Shown: positions 1-8,360 of the stretch, one piece after another | Position numbering within the stretch: position 1 is the first letter of the stretch | Layout of the letters: every line of letters starts with the position of its first letter | DNA from: Actinospica sp035493475 | GTDB taxonomy: Bacteria; Actinomycetota; Actinomycetes; Streptomycetales; Catenulisporaceae | Reading direction: 5' to 3' | DNA: 64,000 nucleotides | Assembly (NCBI GenBank): GCA_035493475.1 | Contig: DATJIF010000058.1 | Location: 118,026-182,025, forward strand | Made by a program: the position numbers and the translations under genes | Notes under the pieces: model-generated | What the model saw: only the letters and a program-made list of their open reading frames with translations | What the model was told of the DNA's origin: nothing | The model's database searches: none

Positions 1-937
1 CGATGATCGCGGTGAGCGCGTCGGCGGAGTTCCACCAGCTCGACGGCCACCAGGCGGTGTACGGGTCGTAGTCGTACATGAGGGCGTCGGCGGCCGCCTT
101 GGTCTGGCTGCCGTCGGCGCGGGCCCACGCGGTGCAGCTGCCGTTCTCGCCGGTCACGGCCCGGCCGCAGGCACGTACCGCGCCGCCGTAGAGGTGCCCG
201 AGCGTGTCGTCGATGTTGATCTCGGCGGTCTGCGTCCCGGTGGCGCCGGAGGGTACGCTGACCCGGCCCTCGGAGGAGCCGTCCGGCCAGCTCGAGCCCT
301 CGTTCCACGATCGGTCCATCCAGATCTCGTCGCCGGCCGCGCCGTTCGAGATGGACGCGTACGCCATCCCGGTGGCGGAGTCGACGTGCAGCGAGATGTC
401 GCGGCCGTCGAGGGACGTGTCGGGGACCGGGGACGTGCCGGACGCGCCGGAGGAGCCGGTCCCGTCGCAGCGTCCTGAGGCGCAGACCTGCAGGTGCACC
501 CAGCTCGTGCAGACGACGCCGTTCGCGTCACCGCAGGCGCGCACGACGGCGCGGGCGTGGTTCGCGGGGTCGTCCATGTTGTACATCAGGGTTCGAGTTC
601 CGGTCCAGCCGCTCGGGATGGCGGCCTTGCCGAGCAGCCCGTCCCAGGTGCCGCCGCCGTCCCAGGAGCGGTCGATCCAGATCGAGTCGCCCAAGGCCCC
701 GTTGTCGATGCTGGCCCAGGCCATGCCGAGCACGTCGTCCACGTGCAGCTCGATGACGTCGCCGTTCTCGTACACATCGGGCGTCGGGAAGGTCTCCGAC
801 TGCGCCTGCGAGGGGTCGGTGGTGTCGCAGTCCAGCGCGCAGACGGTGGTGGCCGCGGTTGCGGACGGCGCGGCGGCGACCAGGGCCGGGGCGAGCGCGG
901 CAGCGAGGGCGAGCAGGACGGTCAGGACTCTGCGCAT
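1..937 (-). CDS. Secreted GH76-type alpha-1,6-mannanase, N-terminal part
   Basis: The gene is open to the left edge, so only the first 312 codons are visible and the C-terminus is missing. Residues 1 to about 28 form a signal peptide (MRRVLTVLLALAAALAPALV start, then a PSATA cleavage region), so the product is exported. Two related modules of about 110 residues follow, each with an HVD segment and an IW-x-DRSW motif. From about residue 280 the chain reads ADALMYDYDP and then WWNSADALTAII, which resembles the start of the GH76 catalytic domain (endo-1,6-alpha-mannanase, cutting mannan of fungal or actinobacterial walls). The first catalytic motif and the repeats are seen; the GH76 label is recalled from family sequences, and the DD catalytic pair lies outside the window. 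It is divergent from the arabinofuranosidase gene. Confidence 0.75.
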   Translation of the reverse strand, partial: MRRVLTVLLALAAALAPALVAAAPSATAATTVCALDCDTTDPSQAQSETFPTPDVYENGDVIELHVDDVLGMAWASIDNGALGDSIWIDRSWDGGGTWDGLLGKAAIPSGWTGTRTLMYNMDDPANHARAVVRACGDANGVVCTSWVHLQVCASGRCDGTGSSGASGTSPVPDTSLDGRDISLHVDSATGMAYASISNGAAGDEIWMDRSWNEGSSWPDGSSEGRVSVPSGATGTQTAEINIDDTLGHLYGGAVRACGRAVTGENGSCTAWARADGSQTKAAADALMYDYDPYTAWWPSSWWNSADALTAII

Positions 938-971
938 GGCGAACACGACCTCTGCGATGGCGTGGGCTATC

Positions 972-983
972 GACAACGTTGTC
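972..983. promoter_or_regulatory. LacI-family operator-like palindrome
   Basis: GACAACGTTGTC is a perfect 12-bp palindrome with the central CG typical of LacI/GalR-family operators. It lies 35 bp before the mannanase start codon, where it could block transcription of that gene. Confidence 0.55.
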
Positions 984-1001
984 AGAGTGCAGCGTGTGGG
1001 C

Positions 1002-1017
1002 CCGGAAGCGTTTCCGG
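1002..1017. promoter_or_regulatory. Imperfect LacI-type palindrome
   Basis: CCGGAAGCGTTTCCGG has perfect 6-bp outer arms around an asymmetric GCGT core. It is the second of three palindromes in the divergent intergenic region and may be a second operator. Confidence 0.35.
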
Positions 1018-1080
1018 CATGTGGGTCGAGTCCGAGTATGAGAAGGCTTCGGCCCCGCGTCAACCGTCTGCGGGAAAGTT

Positions 1081-1094
1081 TTGCAACGTCGCAA
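1081..1094. promoter_or_regulatory. LacI-type operator-like palindrome near the arabinofuranosidase promoter
   Basis: TTGCAACGTCGCAA is symmetric at 12 of 14 positions and again centred on CG. It ends 8 bp before the putative -35 of the downstream gene, a usual place for a sugar-responsive repressor site. Confidence 0.45.
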
Positions 1095-1102
1095 ATTCCT
1101 TC

Positions 1103-1131
1103 TTGACGGACCCCGGGACGCGCCGTAGCTT
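1103..1131 (+). promoter_or_regulatory. Putative housekeeping promoter of the arabinofuranosidase gene
   Basis: TTGACG (1103-1108) and TAGCTT (1126-1131) are separated by 17 bp. This is a good match to the actinobacterial HrdB-type promoter, with a leader of about 70 nt before the start codon at 1209. Confidence 0.5.
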
Positions 1132-1208
1132 CCATCCCCGGGCGCCGCCACCCACCACTCGGCCCCGCTAGATCAACCCACGTATACCCACTCCCAGAAG
1201 GCTTTGTC

Positions 1209-3047
1209 ATGCGCTCATTTCGTCATGCGCGCGCGGCGACGGCGTTCGGCGCCGTGCTGGCCATGGTCCTCGGCCTGCTCGTCGCCGTGACCGGGTCCGC
1301 CTCGGCCGCCACCTCGCTGCCCTGCGACGTCTACAGTTCGGCGGGCACCCCCTGCGTCGCCGCGCACAGCACCGTCCGCGCCCTGTACGCCTCCTACGAC
1401 GGTCCGCTCTACCAGGTCAAGCGCGCCTCGGACGGCGCCACGCTGAACATCGGCGTGAGCTCGGCCGGCGGATATGCGAACGCTGACGCACAGGACGTGT
1501 TCTGTGCCGAGACCGCCTGTTCCATCACGAAGGTCTACGACCAGTCCCCGAATCACAACGACATGACGGTCGAGGGTGGCGGCGGCGCGAATCCGAACGC
1601 CGACGTCGCCGCGAACCCGAACGCCGTGCACGTCACGCTGAACAACGGCTGGAAGGCGTACGGCCTGTACGTCGGGCCGGGCGTCGGCTACCGGGACGAC
1701 TCCACCTCCGGCATCCCGACCGGCGGCAAGGCTCAGGGCGCTTACATGGTCGCCTCCGGCACGCACGTGAACTCGGCCTGCTGCTTCGACTACGGCAACG
1801 CCGAGACCAACAACGACGACAACGGCAACGGCCACATGGAGGCCGTCAACCTCGGCACCAGCTGCTGGGCCTCGCCGTGCGGCGGATCCGGACCGTGGAT
1901 CACCGCCGACCTGGAGAACGGCCTGTATCAGGGTTCCGGGTCGAATCCGAACAACACCGGCAACAACAGCCAGTTCGTCACCGCGATGGTCAAGAGCAAC
2001 AACCAGACCACCTTCGAGATCGAGGGCGGCAACGCGCAGTCCGGCTCGCTGACCACCTGGTACAACGGCGCACTGCCCTCCGGCGGCTACACGCCGATGT
2101 CGCTCGAGGGCGCGCTCGTGCTCGGCACCGGCGGCGACAACAGCAACGGCTCGATCGGCACGTTCTTCGAGGGCGTGGTCACCTCCGGCGAGCCGACCGA
2201 CGCGGCGGACGCGGCCGTGCAGGCGAACGTCGTGAGCGTGGGCTACGCGGGCAACAGCGGCGGCTCCGCGCAGTCCTCCGGCGGCACGATCACCCTGCCC
2301 GGCGGCCAGTGCGTGGACGTGGACGGTGACGACTCGGGCGGCGACCTGACGCACGTCCAGCTGTGGAGCTGCCAGTCCTACGCGATCGACCAGCACTGGA
2401 CGCACAACTCCGACGGTTCGCTGGAGACGCTGGGCCGCTGCCTGGACATCGACGGCGACGGCACGGCGGTCGGCACGAAGGTCGAGCTCTGGGACTGCAA
2501 CGGTGTCGGCGGGCAGAAGTGGATCCAGCAGTCGAACGGTTCGCTGCTCAACCCGCAGTCAGGCCTCTGTCTCGACGACCCGAGTGCGAACACTGCGAAC
2601 GGGACGCAGCTGCAGATCTACACCTGCAACGGCACCACGGCGCAGGACTTCAAGCTCAACGGCGGCAGCCCGATCGTCGGCAACGGCGGTCAGTGCGTGG
2701 ACGTCGCCGGTGACGACAACGGCGGCGACTCCACCATCGTGCAGCTCTGGACCTGCCAGCCGTACTCCGCCGACCAGCACTGGGTGCACAACTCGAACGG
2801 TTCGCTGGAGACGATCGGTCGCTGCCTCGACATCGACGGCAACGGCACCGCGGTCGGCACGAAGGTCGAGCTCTGGGACTGCAACGGCGTCGGCGGCCAG
2901 GACTGGCAGCTGCAGAGCAACGGTTCGCTGCTCAACCCGCAGTCAGGGCTCTGCCTCGACGACCCCAGCGGCAACACGACGAACGGCACGCAACTGCAGA
3001 TCTACACCTGCAACGGCACCGCCGCGCAGAAATTCCCGCTGATCTAG
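1209..3047 (+). CDS. Secreted GH54-type alpha-L-arabinofuranosidase with two ricin B-type lectin domains
   Basis: 612 aa. A signal peptide covers residues 1 to about 33 (cleavage near SASAA), so the enzyme is secreted. Residues about 36-350 match the GH54 arabinofuranosidase B catalytic fold: LPCDVY near the start, KVYDQSPNHNDM, ADLENGL (about 233-239) and GGDNSN (308-313). GH54 enzymes retain configuration and release arabinofuranose from arabinoxylan or arabinan. Residues about 365-485 and 493-612 are two ricin-B trefoil domains with repeated QxW-like motifs. They replace the AbfB arabinose-binding module of fungal GH54 enzymes and should tether the enzyme to plant or wall polysaccharide. 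It is expressed away from the mannanase gene from a region with LacI-type operators, which suggests sugar control. Confidence 0.88.
   Translation: MRSFRHARAATAFGAVLAMVLGLLVAVTGSASAATSLPCDVYSSAGTPCVAAHSTVRALYASYDGPLYQVKRASDGATLNIGVSSAGGYANADAQDVFCAETACSITKVYDQSPNHNDMTVEGGGGANPNADVAANPNAVHVTLNNGWKAYGLYVGPGVGYRDDSTSGIPTGGKAQGAYMVASGTHVNSACCFDYGNAETNNDDNGNGHMEAVNLGTSCWASPCGGSGPWITADLENGLYQGSGSNPNNTGNNSQFVTAMVKSNNQTTFEIEGGNAQSGSLTTWYNGALPSGGYTPMSLEGALVLGTGGDNSNGSIGTFFEGVVTSGEPTDAADAAVQANVVSVGYAGNSGGSAQSSGGTITLPGGQCVDVDGDDSGGDLTHVQLWSCQSYAIDQHWTHNSDGSLETLGRCLDIDGDGTAVGTKVELWDCNGVGGQKWIQQSNGSLLNPQSGLCLDDPSANTANGTQLQIYTCNGTTAQDFKLNGGSPIVGNGGQCVDVAGDDNGGDSTIVQLWTCQPYSADQHWVHNSNGSLETIGRCLDIDGNGTAVGTKVELWDCNGVGGQDWQLQSNGSLLNPQSGLCLDDPSGNTTNGTQLQIYTCNGTAAQKFPLI
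2301..3042 (+). repeat. Tandem duplication encoding two ricin-B domains
   Basis: The DNA at 2301-2658 is repeated almost exactly at 2685-3042, an offset of 384 bp or 128 codons in frame. Most differences are third-base changes or D/N exchanges, which points to a recent internal duplication of the lectin domain. Confidence 0.85.
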
Positions 3048-3053
3048 CCAGGG

Positions 3054-3629
3054 CTACCGGAGCAGGCTCTCCAACTCCCGGAGCAGCCGCGCCGCCTCCG
3101 CGCGGTGCCCGGACGGCAGGCGGGCGTCGTCGTCCCGCTCCTCGGCGGGCTGCCGCACGAGGAACCGCAGGGCGACAGCGGCCTGCCGGGCGAACAGCGA
3201 GAGCAGGTCGAGCTCGGGGAGGCTGGACCTGGCCTGCGGGGCCGGGTCCAGCACCTCGAGCACGCCGAGCACGCGGCCCCCGTGCACCAGCGGGGCCGCC
3301 ATCAGCGCGTCCGGCACGTACTCGGTGGACTCGGCCAGCGAGCGGTCGAAGGGGGAGCCGGCGGCCAGGTCGTCCACCACCATCGGCTCCCCGGACACCG
3401 CCACCCACCCGGCGATGCCGCGCCCGGCCGGGAAGCGGCGGCCGATCAGGAACTCCTCGCCGCGCCCGGAGACGGCCTGGAAGACCAGCTCCCCGGCCTC
3501 CTCGTCGAGCAGGAAGACCGAGCTCGCCTGGGCGTCGAAGATGGCCCGGGCCACGTCGACGACGGACTGCAGCAGTTCGAGGGCCAGGGGATCGCGCGGC
3601 GCGGCCGCGCTCTGATCGTCAACGGACAC
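3054..3629 (-). CDS. GAF-domain protein
   Basis: 191 aa. Residues about 15-160 form one GAF domain (LLQSVVDVARAIFDAQASSV start, then GRRFPAGRGIAGWVAVSGEP and VHGGRVLGVLEVLDP). GAF domains bind small molecules or nucleotides, or act as redox/light sensors. No output domain such as a kinase, PP2C phosphatase or HTH is present, so it probably works through a partner. Its start overlaps the stop of the subtilisin-like protease gene by 11 bp, making it the last gene of the minus-strand run that starts with the cyclase. Because that run encodes a class III cyclase, a cyclic nucleotide ligand is possible but is only inferred. The gene ends 6 bp from the stop of the convergent arabinofuranosidase gene. 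Confidence 0.8.
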   Translation of the reverse strand: MSVDDQSAAAPRDPLALELLQSVVDVARAIFDAQASSVFLLDEEAGELVFQAVSGRGEEFLIGRRFPAGRGIAGWVAVSGEPMVVDDLAAGSPFDRSLAESTEYVPDALMAAPLVHGGRVLGVLEVLDPAPQARSSLPELDLLSLFARQAAVALRFLVRQPAEERDDDARLPSGHRAEAARLLRELESLLR

Positions 3630-4467
3630 TGCGACACCTGTTCTGCTCGTGCACGTTGGCCGCCGTGGCGTACAGCGCGCTCTTGAGTTGGAAGGGGGTC
3701 ATCCGGGGTGTGGCGGACAGGATGCGCGCGCACAGGCCGGTGATGTAGGGCGTTGCGAAGCTGTTCCCGGTCGAGCGGGTCACCTTGCCGCCGAGCCAGC
3801 CGACCTCGACGTTCTGGCCGGGGGCGAAGAACTCCACCGGCGGGTTGGGGTTGTACAGGTGCAGGTCGGCGCTCTCCTCGGCGTGGCTGCCCACCGAGAT
3901 GACCGAGGCGAAGCGCCAGGGGAAGCTCTCCACCGGCGAGTTGTGCGCGGAGGCGACGATGACCGAGCGGCGGAAGTACGCGTCGTCGGCGAGCGCGTGC
4001 AGGTCCCCGGCGAAGCGGGACCGGGTGGTGGACAGGCTCATGTTGATCACGTCGAAGCCCTCGGCGACGGCCCAGCGCAGCCCTTCGAGCAGCACGTCCC
4101 CGGAACCGGAGAAGCGTTCGCCGAGCACCCGCACGCTGTGCAGCTCGCAGTCCGGGGCGACGCGGCGGATGATGCTGGCGCACGCGGTGCCGTGGCCGCA
4201 CAGGTCGCCGGTCCCGGTGCGCTCGACCCGGACTCCGGCCTCCTCCTTGACCACCGCCCAGGAGCTCTCGACCCGGCCGACGAGCGGATGGTCGAGTTCG
4301 ACCCCCGAGTCGACGACGCAGACGCGGATGCCCCGGCCGGCGTCCTGCCGCACCGGCTCCGGCGGCTCCAGTTCGTCGGTGGGGATGAGGATGTCCTCGG
4401 CGCGTTTGTCGAGCAGTCGCCAGGTCAGGCCGTTCGGTGGCGCCGTGGTCAACGTGGCCCTCCCCAT
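3619..4467 (-). CDS. Intracellular S8 (subtilisin-like) serine peptidase
   Basis: 282 aa. The catalytic triad is visible: Asp53 in VVDSGVELDHP, His92 in GHGTACASII and Ser236 in GNSFATPYITG, with the oxyanion-hole Asn175 in ASAHNSP. There is no signal peptide and no inhibitor propeptide, so the protease appears cytoplasmic, unlike the mycosins of type VII secretion. The start codon lies inside the end of the cyclase-AAA gene (19-bp overlap), and the stop overlaps the GAF gene. The gene sits downstream of a radical SAM peptide operon, and S8 proteases are known leader peptidases in several RiPP pathways, so processing a modified peptide is an attractive role. Regulated turnover of a signalling protein is the alternative. 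Confidence 0.85.
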   Translation of the reverse strand: MGRATLTTAPPNGLTWRLLDKRAEDILIPTDELEPPEPVRQDAGRGIRVCVVDSGVELDHPLVGRVESSWAVVKEEAGVRVERTGTGDLCGHGTACASIIRRVAPDCELHSVRVLGERFSGSGDVLLEGLRWAVAEGFDVINMSLSTTRSRFAGDLHALADDAYFRRSVIVASAHNSPVESFPWRFASVISVGSHAEESADLHLYNPNPPVEFFAPGQNVEVGWLGGKVTRSTGNSFATPYITGLCARILSATPRMTPFQLKSALYATAANVHEQNRCRSVR

Positions 4468-7400
4468 TCATCGCGTACTGATTCGGCCCAGCGCACGCCC
4501 GGCCGGTGTCCCTTGGCGGCGAACACGAACGCGGCCCGCTCGGCGGCGTGCCCGGCGTCGATGTGTCCGAGCACGGCGAGGGTGCGCGCCCGGTCGAGCA
4601 GCGCGCCGCCGCGCACGACGGGGGAGTCGGTCAGTTCGGCCGCGTGCACGGCGCGGGCGGCCAGGCGCAGGGCCTCCTCGCGTTCTCCGCGCGCGGCGGC
4701 GATCCGGGCGAGCAGGCCGTCCAGTTCGATGGCGTCGGACTGCGGGTACGCGACCGAGCGGCTGACTCCGGCGATGGCCGAGGTGGCGGCCGAGACATCG
4801 CCGCCGTCCAGATGCACGCGTGCGCACTCCAGCGCGACAGTGTCCTGCAACGCCGTCGCTCCGAGCCGCGCGGCTGCCGCGCCCGCGACCTCCAGCAGGC
4901 CGCGCGCCTGGACCAGGTCTCCGGCCAGCGCCTCGACCATCGCGCCGAACAGTGGCAGCACGACCTGCGTCTCCGCGTATCCGAGCTCTTCCGCCAGCCG
5001 TCCGGCCTCCGCGAGGCGCGTGCGCGCGGCGGACCACTCGTCGTTCAGGGCGGAGAGGACGGCCAGCGGGCAGTTGAGCGTCATCCGCGCGGTACGTCGT
5101 CCGCCGCCGTGCTCGTCGAGGAGCCTGAGGCAGCGCGCTTCGGCGGCCGGGACCGGCACCGGGCCGCGCCACAGCGAGATGCCGATCGCTCCGAGGGCGG
5201 CGGCTCGTTCCGGTTCGCCGTCCGCGCGCACGGAGTGGGTCAGGGCCCGATCGAGCCAGCGTTCCGCTTCGCCGTGCCGGCCGTGCGACTGGCTGCGTTG
5301 GGCGAGTCGGAGGCACGCGCGAGCCTGTCCGAGGTGGTCTTCGGCCTGCTCGAAGACCGGCAGTACGGTGGCGGCCGTGTCGGCGGGCGACTGCTCACCG
5401 GGCGCGAGGACCGACAGCGCCAGCCGAGCGTGCGCGGCCTGCACGGCGTCGGTCTCCGCGGCCAGTACGCCGTCGAGGAGTTCGCGGCCTTCGTCGGCCC
5501 GGCCGAGCGCCGCGCGGACCTCGCCGAGCCTGCGTACGGCCGCCTCGCGGTCCTGCTCGCCGCTGCGGAACAGCGTCGTGGACCGGCTCAGCAGATCGTC
5601 GGCCCACGGCAGGTCGGACCTGGCCAGCGCCTGAGCACCGGCGCGTCCGAGTACTGATGCCGCCCGGCCGCGTAGCGATTCGGTGTCCGCGTCGAGGCGG
5701 CCGAGTTCGTCGCGGAAGCCGTACGCCCGCTCCAGATGGCCACCGATCGCGGCCTGTCCGGCGGCCCGAACCGAGGGCAGTTCGGCCGCCTTCTCATGTC
5801 CCTCGGCGCGCGAGCGCTTCGACATCGAGGTGTACGTGACCTCCTGGACCAGTCCGCTGGTGAACCGGAACGACGAGCCCGGCCCCGGTTCCACGAGCCG
5901 TCGTCCGCACAATCTCAGCAGCGCGGAACGTACCTCCTCGCGGCTGCTGCCCGGCCCGACGAGCTCGTCCACGGAGAACTCCCGGCCGATCACCGAGGCC
6001 TGATCCAGCACGCCGCGTTCGCGGGGTTCGAGCGCGTCGATCCTGGCCCCGAGCACGGCCTGAACCGTGGACGGAAGTTCGTCCTCTGATCCGGTGTCCT
6101 CGGCGGCGGCCAGCAACTGTTCGAGGTGCAGCGGATTTCCGTTGGCGCGCTCCAGCAGCCGCTGCGGCACCGCGTCCCAGTGCGCCGCCACGTCGGCCAA
6201 CTCGGCGGCCAGCAGCACGGACTCGTCGTGGGACAGACCGGTCATGGCGATCGACGGGCAGTCCGACAGTTCCGGCCGCGCATCGAGCAGCTCGGGCCTG
6301 GCCAGGTACACGAGCAGGACGGCGGCCGACAGCTCACGCACGATGCGGTCGGTCACGTCCAGCAGCATCGGCGCGGCCCAATGGCAGTCGTCGAGCACCA
6401 GCACCATCGGCTGCCGGACCGAGTGTGCGCTCAGCACCCTGACGAGCGCCACGCAGGTCTCCGCGACGGTCGGATTCGGCGTGCCGTCGAGCAGCAGGCC
6501 GCCGGAGAGCACTGACATGGCCTGCGTCACGTCGCGCTCGGCCTGGCTCGCGGCGGTGACCATCGCGACCGCGTCGGCCAGCGGGCTCAAGCTGCCCTGA
6601 TCGCCGTAGGGACGGCAGCGTCCGACACCGTAGAGAGGCACGCGCGTGTGCAGCCACTCCCGCAGCAGACGCGTCTTACCGAGCCCCGCCTCGCCGTGCA
6701 CGATGATCCGTCGCGCGCCGCGTCCTTCGGTTACGTCTCGCAGGGCGGCATCCAGCGCGGCGAGTTCCGGATCCCGGCCGACGAAGCCGACGTCGAAGCG
6801 GCGCAGCAGTTCCGGATCGTCCTCGCCGAGACCGAGGAGGCGGAACGCGTGTACGGGTTCTGTCTTGCCCTTGAGTAGCAGCGGTCCGACCGGTTCGGCC
6901 TGCACCGAGGCCCCGGCCGAGCGCAGCGTGTCCGGACCGATGAGGATCTGACCGGCACCGGCGTTCTGCTCCAGGCGTGCCGCGACGTTCACCGTCTCGC
7001 CGGACACGAGCGCCTGCCGGGCCGACGCGTCCGCGCTCGAGACGACCTGGCCGGTGTTCACGCCGATCCGCGCGTCCAGCCGCACGCCGAGCGTCACGTC
7101 GAGTTCGGTATTCAGGTCGTCGAGCGCGTCACGCATGTCGAGCGCGGCGGCGAGGGCGCGGCGCGCGTCGTCCTCGTGCACCAGCGGGACGCCGAACACC
7201 GCCATCACCGCGTCGCCGATGAACTTCTCGACCGTGCCGCCGTGGAACTCGATCCGCTGCCGCATCAGGTCGAAGTAGCGCAGGGTCACCGAGCGCAGCG
7301 TCTCCGGATCGAGGTCGCCGGAGAGCGCCGTGGAACCGACCAGGTCGCAGAAGAGCACCGTGACCACCTTGCGCGTCTCGGGCGCCGGGGCGAGCGGCAC

Positions 7401-7478
7401 CTCCGCGCACGGCGATCCGCACGACGGGCAGAACCGCGCGCCGGAGGGCAACGCGACACCGCACGTTGAGCAGTTCAT
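4449..7478 (-). CDS. Class III adenylate/guanylate cyclase fused to an AAA ATPase regulator
   Basis: 1009 aa. It opens with a zinc ribbon (Cys3, Cys6, Cys17, Cys20). A class III nucleotidyl cyclase domain follows (about 35-215) with metal-binding Asp45 (FCDLVGST) and Asp89 (KFIGDAVMAVFG). From about residue 230 there is an AAA/STAND module with Walker A GEAGLGKT (262-269) and Walker B LVLDDCHWA, then a long alpha-helical TPR-like C-terminus. No HTH is seen at the end, so it signals by cyclic nucleotide or protein contact, not by DNA binding. A strong AGGAGG lies 11 bp before the ATG. The gene follows the 64-aa peptide gene by 40 bp and overlaps the protease gene, so all are probably one transcript. 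The domains are certain; the ligand and target are unknown. Confidence 0.88.
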   Translation of the reverse strand: MNCSTCGVALPSGARFCPSCGSPCAEVPLAPAPETRKVVTVLFCDLVGSTALSGDLDPETLRSVTLRYFDLMRQRIEFHGGTVEKFIGDAVMAVFGVPLVHEDDARRALAAALDMRDALDDLNTELDVTLGVRLDARIGVNTGQVVSSADASARQALVSGETVNVAARLEQNAGAGQILIGPDTLRSAGASVQAEPVGPLLLKGKTEPVHAFRLLGLGEDDPELLRRFDVGFVGRDPELAALDAALRDVTEGRGARRIIVHGEAGLGKTRLLREWLHTRVPLYGVGRCRPYGDQGSLSPLADAVAMVTAASQAERDVTQAMSVLSGGLLLDGTPNPTVAETCVALVRVLSAHSVRQPMVLVLDDCHWAAPMLLDVTDRIVRELSAAVLLVYLARPELLDARPELSDCPSIAMTGLSHDESVLLAAELADVAAHWDAVPQRLLERANGNPLHLEQLLAAAEDTGSEDELPSTVQAVLGARIDALEPRERGVLDQASVIGREFSVDELVGPGSSREEVRSALLRLCGRRLVEPGPGSSFRFTSGLVQEVTYTSMSKRSRAEGHEKAAELPSVRAAGQAAIGGHLERAYGFRDELGRLDADTESLRGRAASVLGRAGAQALARSDLPWADDLLSRSTTLFRSGEQDREAAVRRLGEVRAALGRADEGRELLDGVLAAETDAVQAAHARLALSVLAPGEQSPADTAATVLPVFEQAEDHLGQARACLRLAQRSQSHGRHGEAERWLDRALTHSVRADGEPERAAALGAIGISLWRGPVPVPAAEARCLRLLDEHGGGRRTARMTLNCPLAVLSALNDEWSAARTRLAEAGRLAEELGYAETQVVLPLFGAMVEALAGDLVQARGLLEVAGAAAARLGATALQDTVALECARVHLDGGDVSAATSAIAGVSRSVAYPQSDAIELDGLLARIAAARGEREEALRLAARAVHAAELTDSPVVRGGALLDRARTLAVLGHIDAGHAAERAAFVFAAKGHRPGVRWAESVRDEWGGPR

Positions 7479-7518
7479 GGTCGGGCAATGCCTCCTGTTT
7501 CTCGGTGCTCCGGATGCT

Positions 7519-7713
7519 CTAGAACAGTGCGCCGCCGGCGACGTCGCCGTGCGCGCGGACCTCGGGCTCCACCTCGTCGAGCCGGTGCTTGATGTCCTCC
7601 AGCACGCTCAGTTCGTGCGGCGTCAGGGCGCTGAGCACGTTGATCTGCTCCGTGGTGAGCGCGTCGACGGGGAAACCGGCCGCGCGCAGCCGGTCGAGGG
7701 GACTGTCGGTCAT
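7519..7713 (-). CDS. 64-aa 'aroma-sacti'-like peptide, putative RiPP precursor
   Basis: The reading frame continues upstream, but ATG at 7713 is the sensible start because it overlaps the previous stop as ATGA. The protein begins MTDSPLDRLRAAGFPVDAL, has a helical leader-like middle (LTPHELSVLEDIKHRLDEVE) and ends AGGALF. It contains no cysteine, so classical sactionine thioether bridges cannot form within it. The pattern of an AGFPVDAL-like start, an E-VRAH segment and a GGALF end matches small proteins that I recall being annotated as 'aroma-sacti cluster domain' next to radical SAM enzymes. The radical SAM gene and a haem-oxygenase-fold gene lie directly upstream and coupled to it. Either the C-terminal HGDVAGGALF is the core, or the peptide is a carrier or recognition element. 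Confidence 0.7.
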   Translation of the reverse strand: MTDSPLDRLRAAGFPVDALTTEQINVLSALTPHELSVLEDIKHRLDEVEPEVRAHGDVAGGALF

Positions 7714-8360
7714 GGCGGACCTCCGGGTGGACTGGCGAGAGACAGGAAAAGACGGGTGATCAAGTCGGCGGTGCGCAGGGCGTTGACGCTGATCGCGGTC
7801 TGCTGGACGGGCGTCAGCAGCAGTTCGTCGAGGAGTTCGTCCAGCGCGCCGACGTGCCCGCCGTCCAGTACCGCATGCTCGCGGACCGTGCGGAACGCCG
7901 AGTCGGGCAGGCCGGTGCGTGCGGCGAGCTGATCCGCGAGCCAGGGCGCGGGGGCGTTGCCTTCCAGAACCCTGATGTAGCCGAGCAGCGTGACGGGATC
8001 GTGGTGCTCGATCCAGTAGTACTGTCCGCCCGCGAGTTCGGCGACGATCCGCGACGGTGGCCGCTCGACGGCGGTCATCACATCGCCACCGGCCACGATC
8101 AGGTCTTCGAGGAGCCACGCGTCGTGCCCGCGCTCCTCCTCGATGTGCTGCTCCAGATAGCGCGTGAAAGGCCCGGCCTCGCACTTGCTGGCGGCGCGTT
8201 CCATCAGCGGCACCGAGGCGCGTAAGAGTGCGTACATCTCGTACAGGTACTCGACGTAGCAGGAACGCAGCGCGGCAGGCTCCTGATGCCAGAGAGCTGC
8301 GGTGGCGGCCCGCATCGTCGGTGCGGCGAGGTCGAGCTTCACCCGGAGCGCTGCGGTCAC
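7710..8360 (-). CDS. Haem-oxygenase-fold (HDO/PqqC-like) redox protein
   Basis: 216 aa from GTG at 8360, which overlaps the radical SAM stop as GTGA; the frame itself extends 15 codons further upstream. It is all-helical, with HIEEERGHD in the middle and HAVLDGGH near the C-terminus, the H-xxx-D-xx-H style of ligand pattern seen in haem-oxygenase-like di-metal oxidases and PqqC/TenA relatives. Such proteins carry out oxidative bond cleavage or dehydrogenation on amino-acid-derived substrates. Its position between the radical SAM gene and the peptide gene, with 4-base overlaps on both sides, indicates equimolar production and a shared peptide substrate. The fold call is strong; the metal content and reaction are inferred. 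Confidence 0.7.
   Translation of the reverse strand: MTAALRVKLDLAAPTMRAATAALWHQEPAALRSCYVEYLYEMYALLRASVPLMERAASKCEAGPFTRYLEQHIEEERGHDAWLLEDLIVAGGDVMTAVERPPSRIVAELAGGQYYWIEHHDPVTLLGYIRVLEGNAPAPWLADQLAARTGLPDSAFRTVREHAVLDGGHVGALDELLDELLLTPVQQTAISVNALRTADLITRLFLSLASPPGGPP

Noticed and set aside
7519..8184. 221-codon reading of the small peptide frame
   Set aside because: The upstream part is antisense-like Arg-rich sequence overlapping the haem-oxygenase-fold gene; the ATGA-coupled ATG at 7713 is far better.
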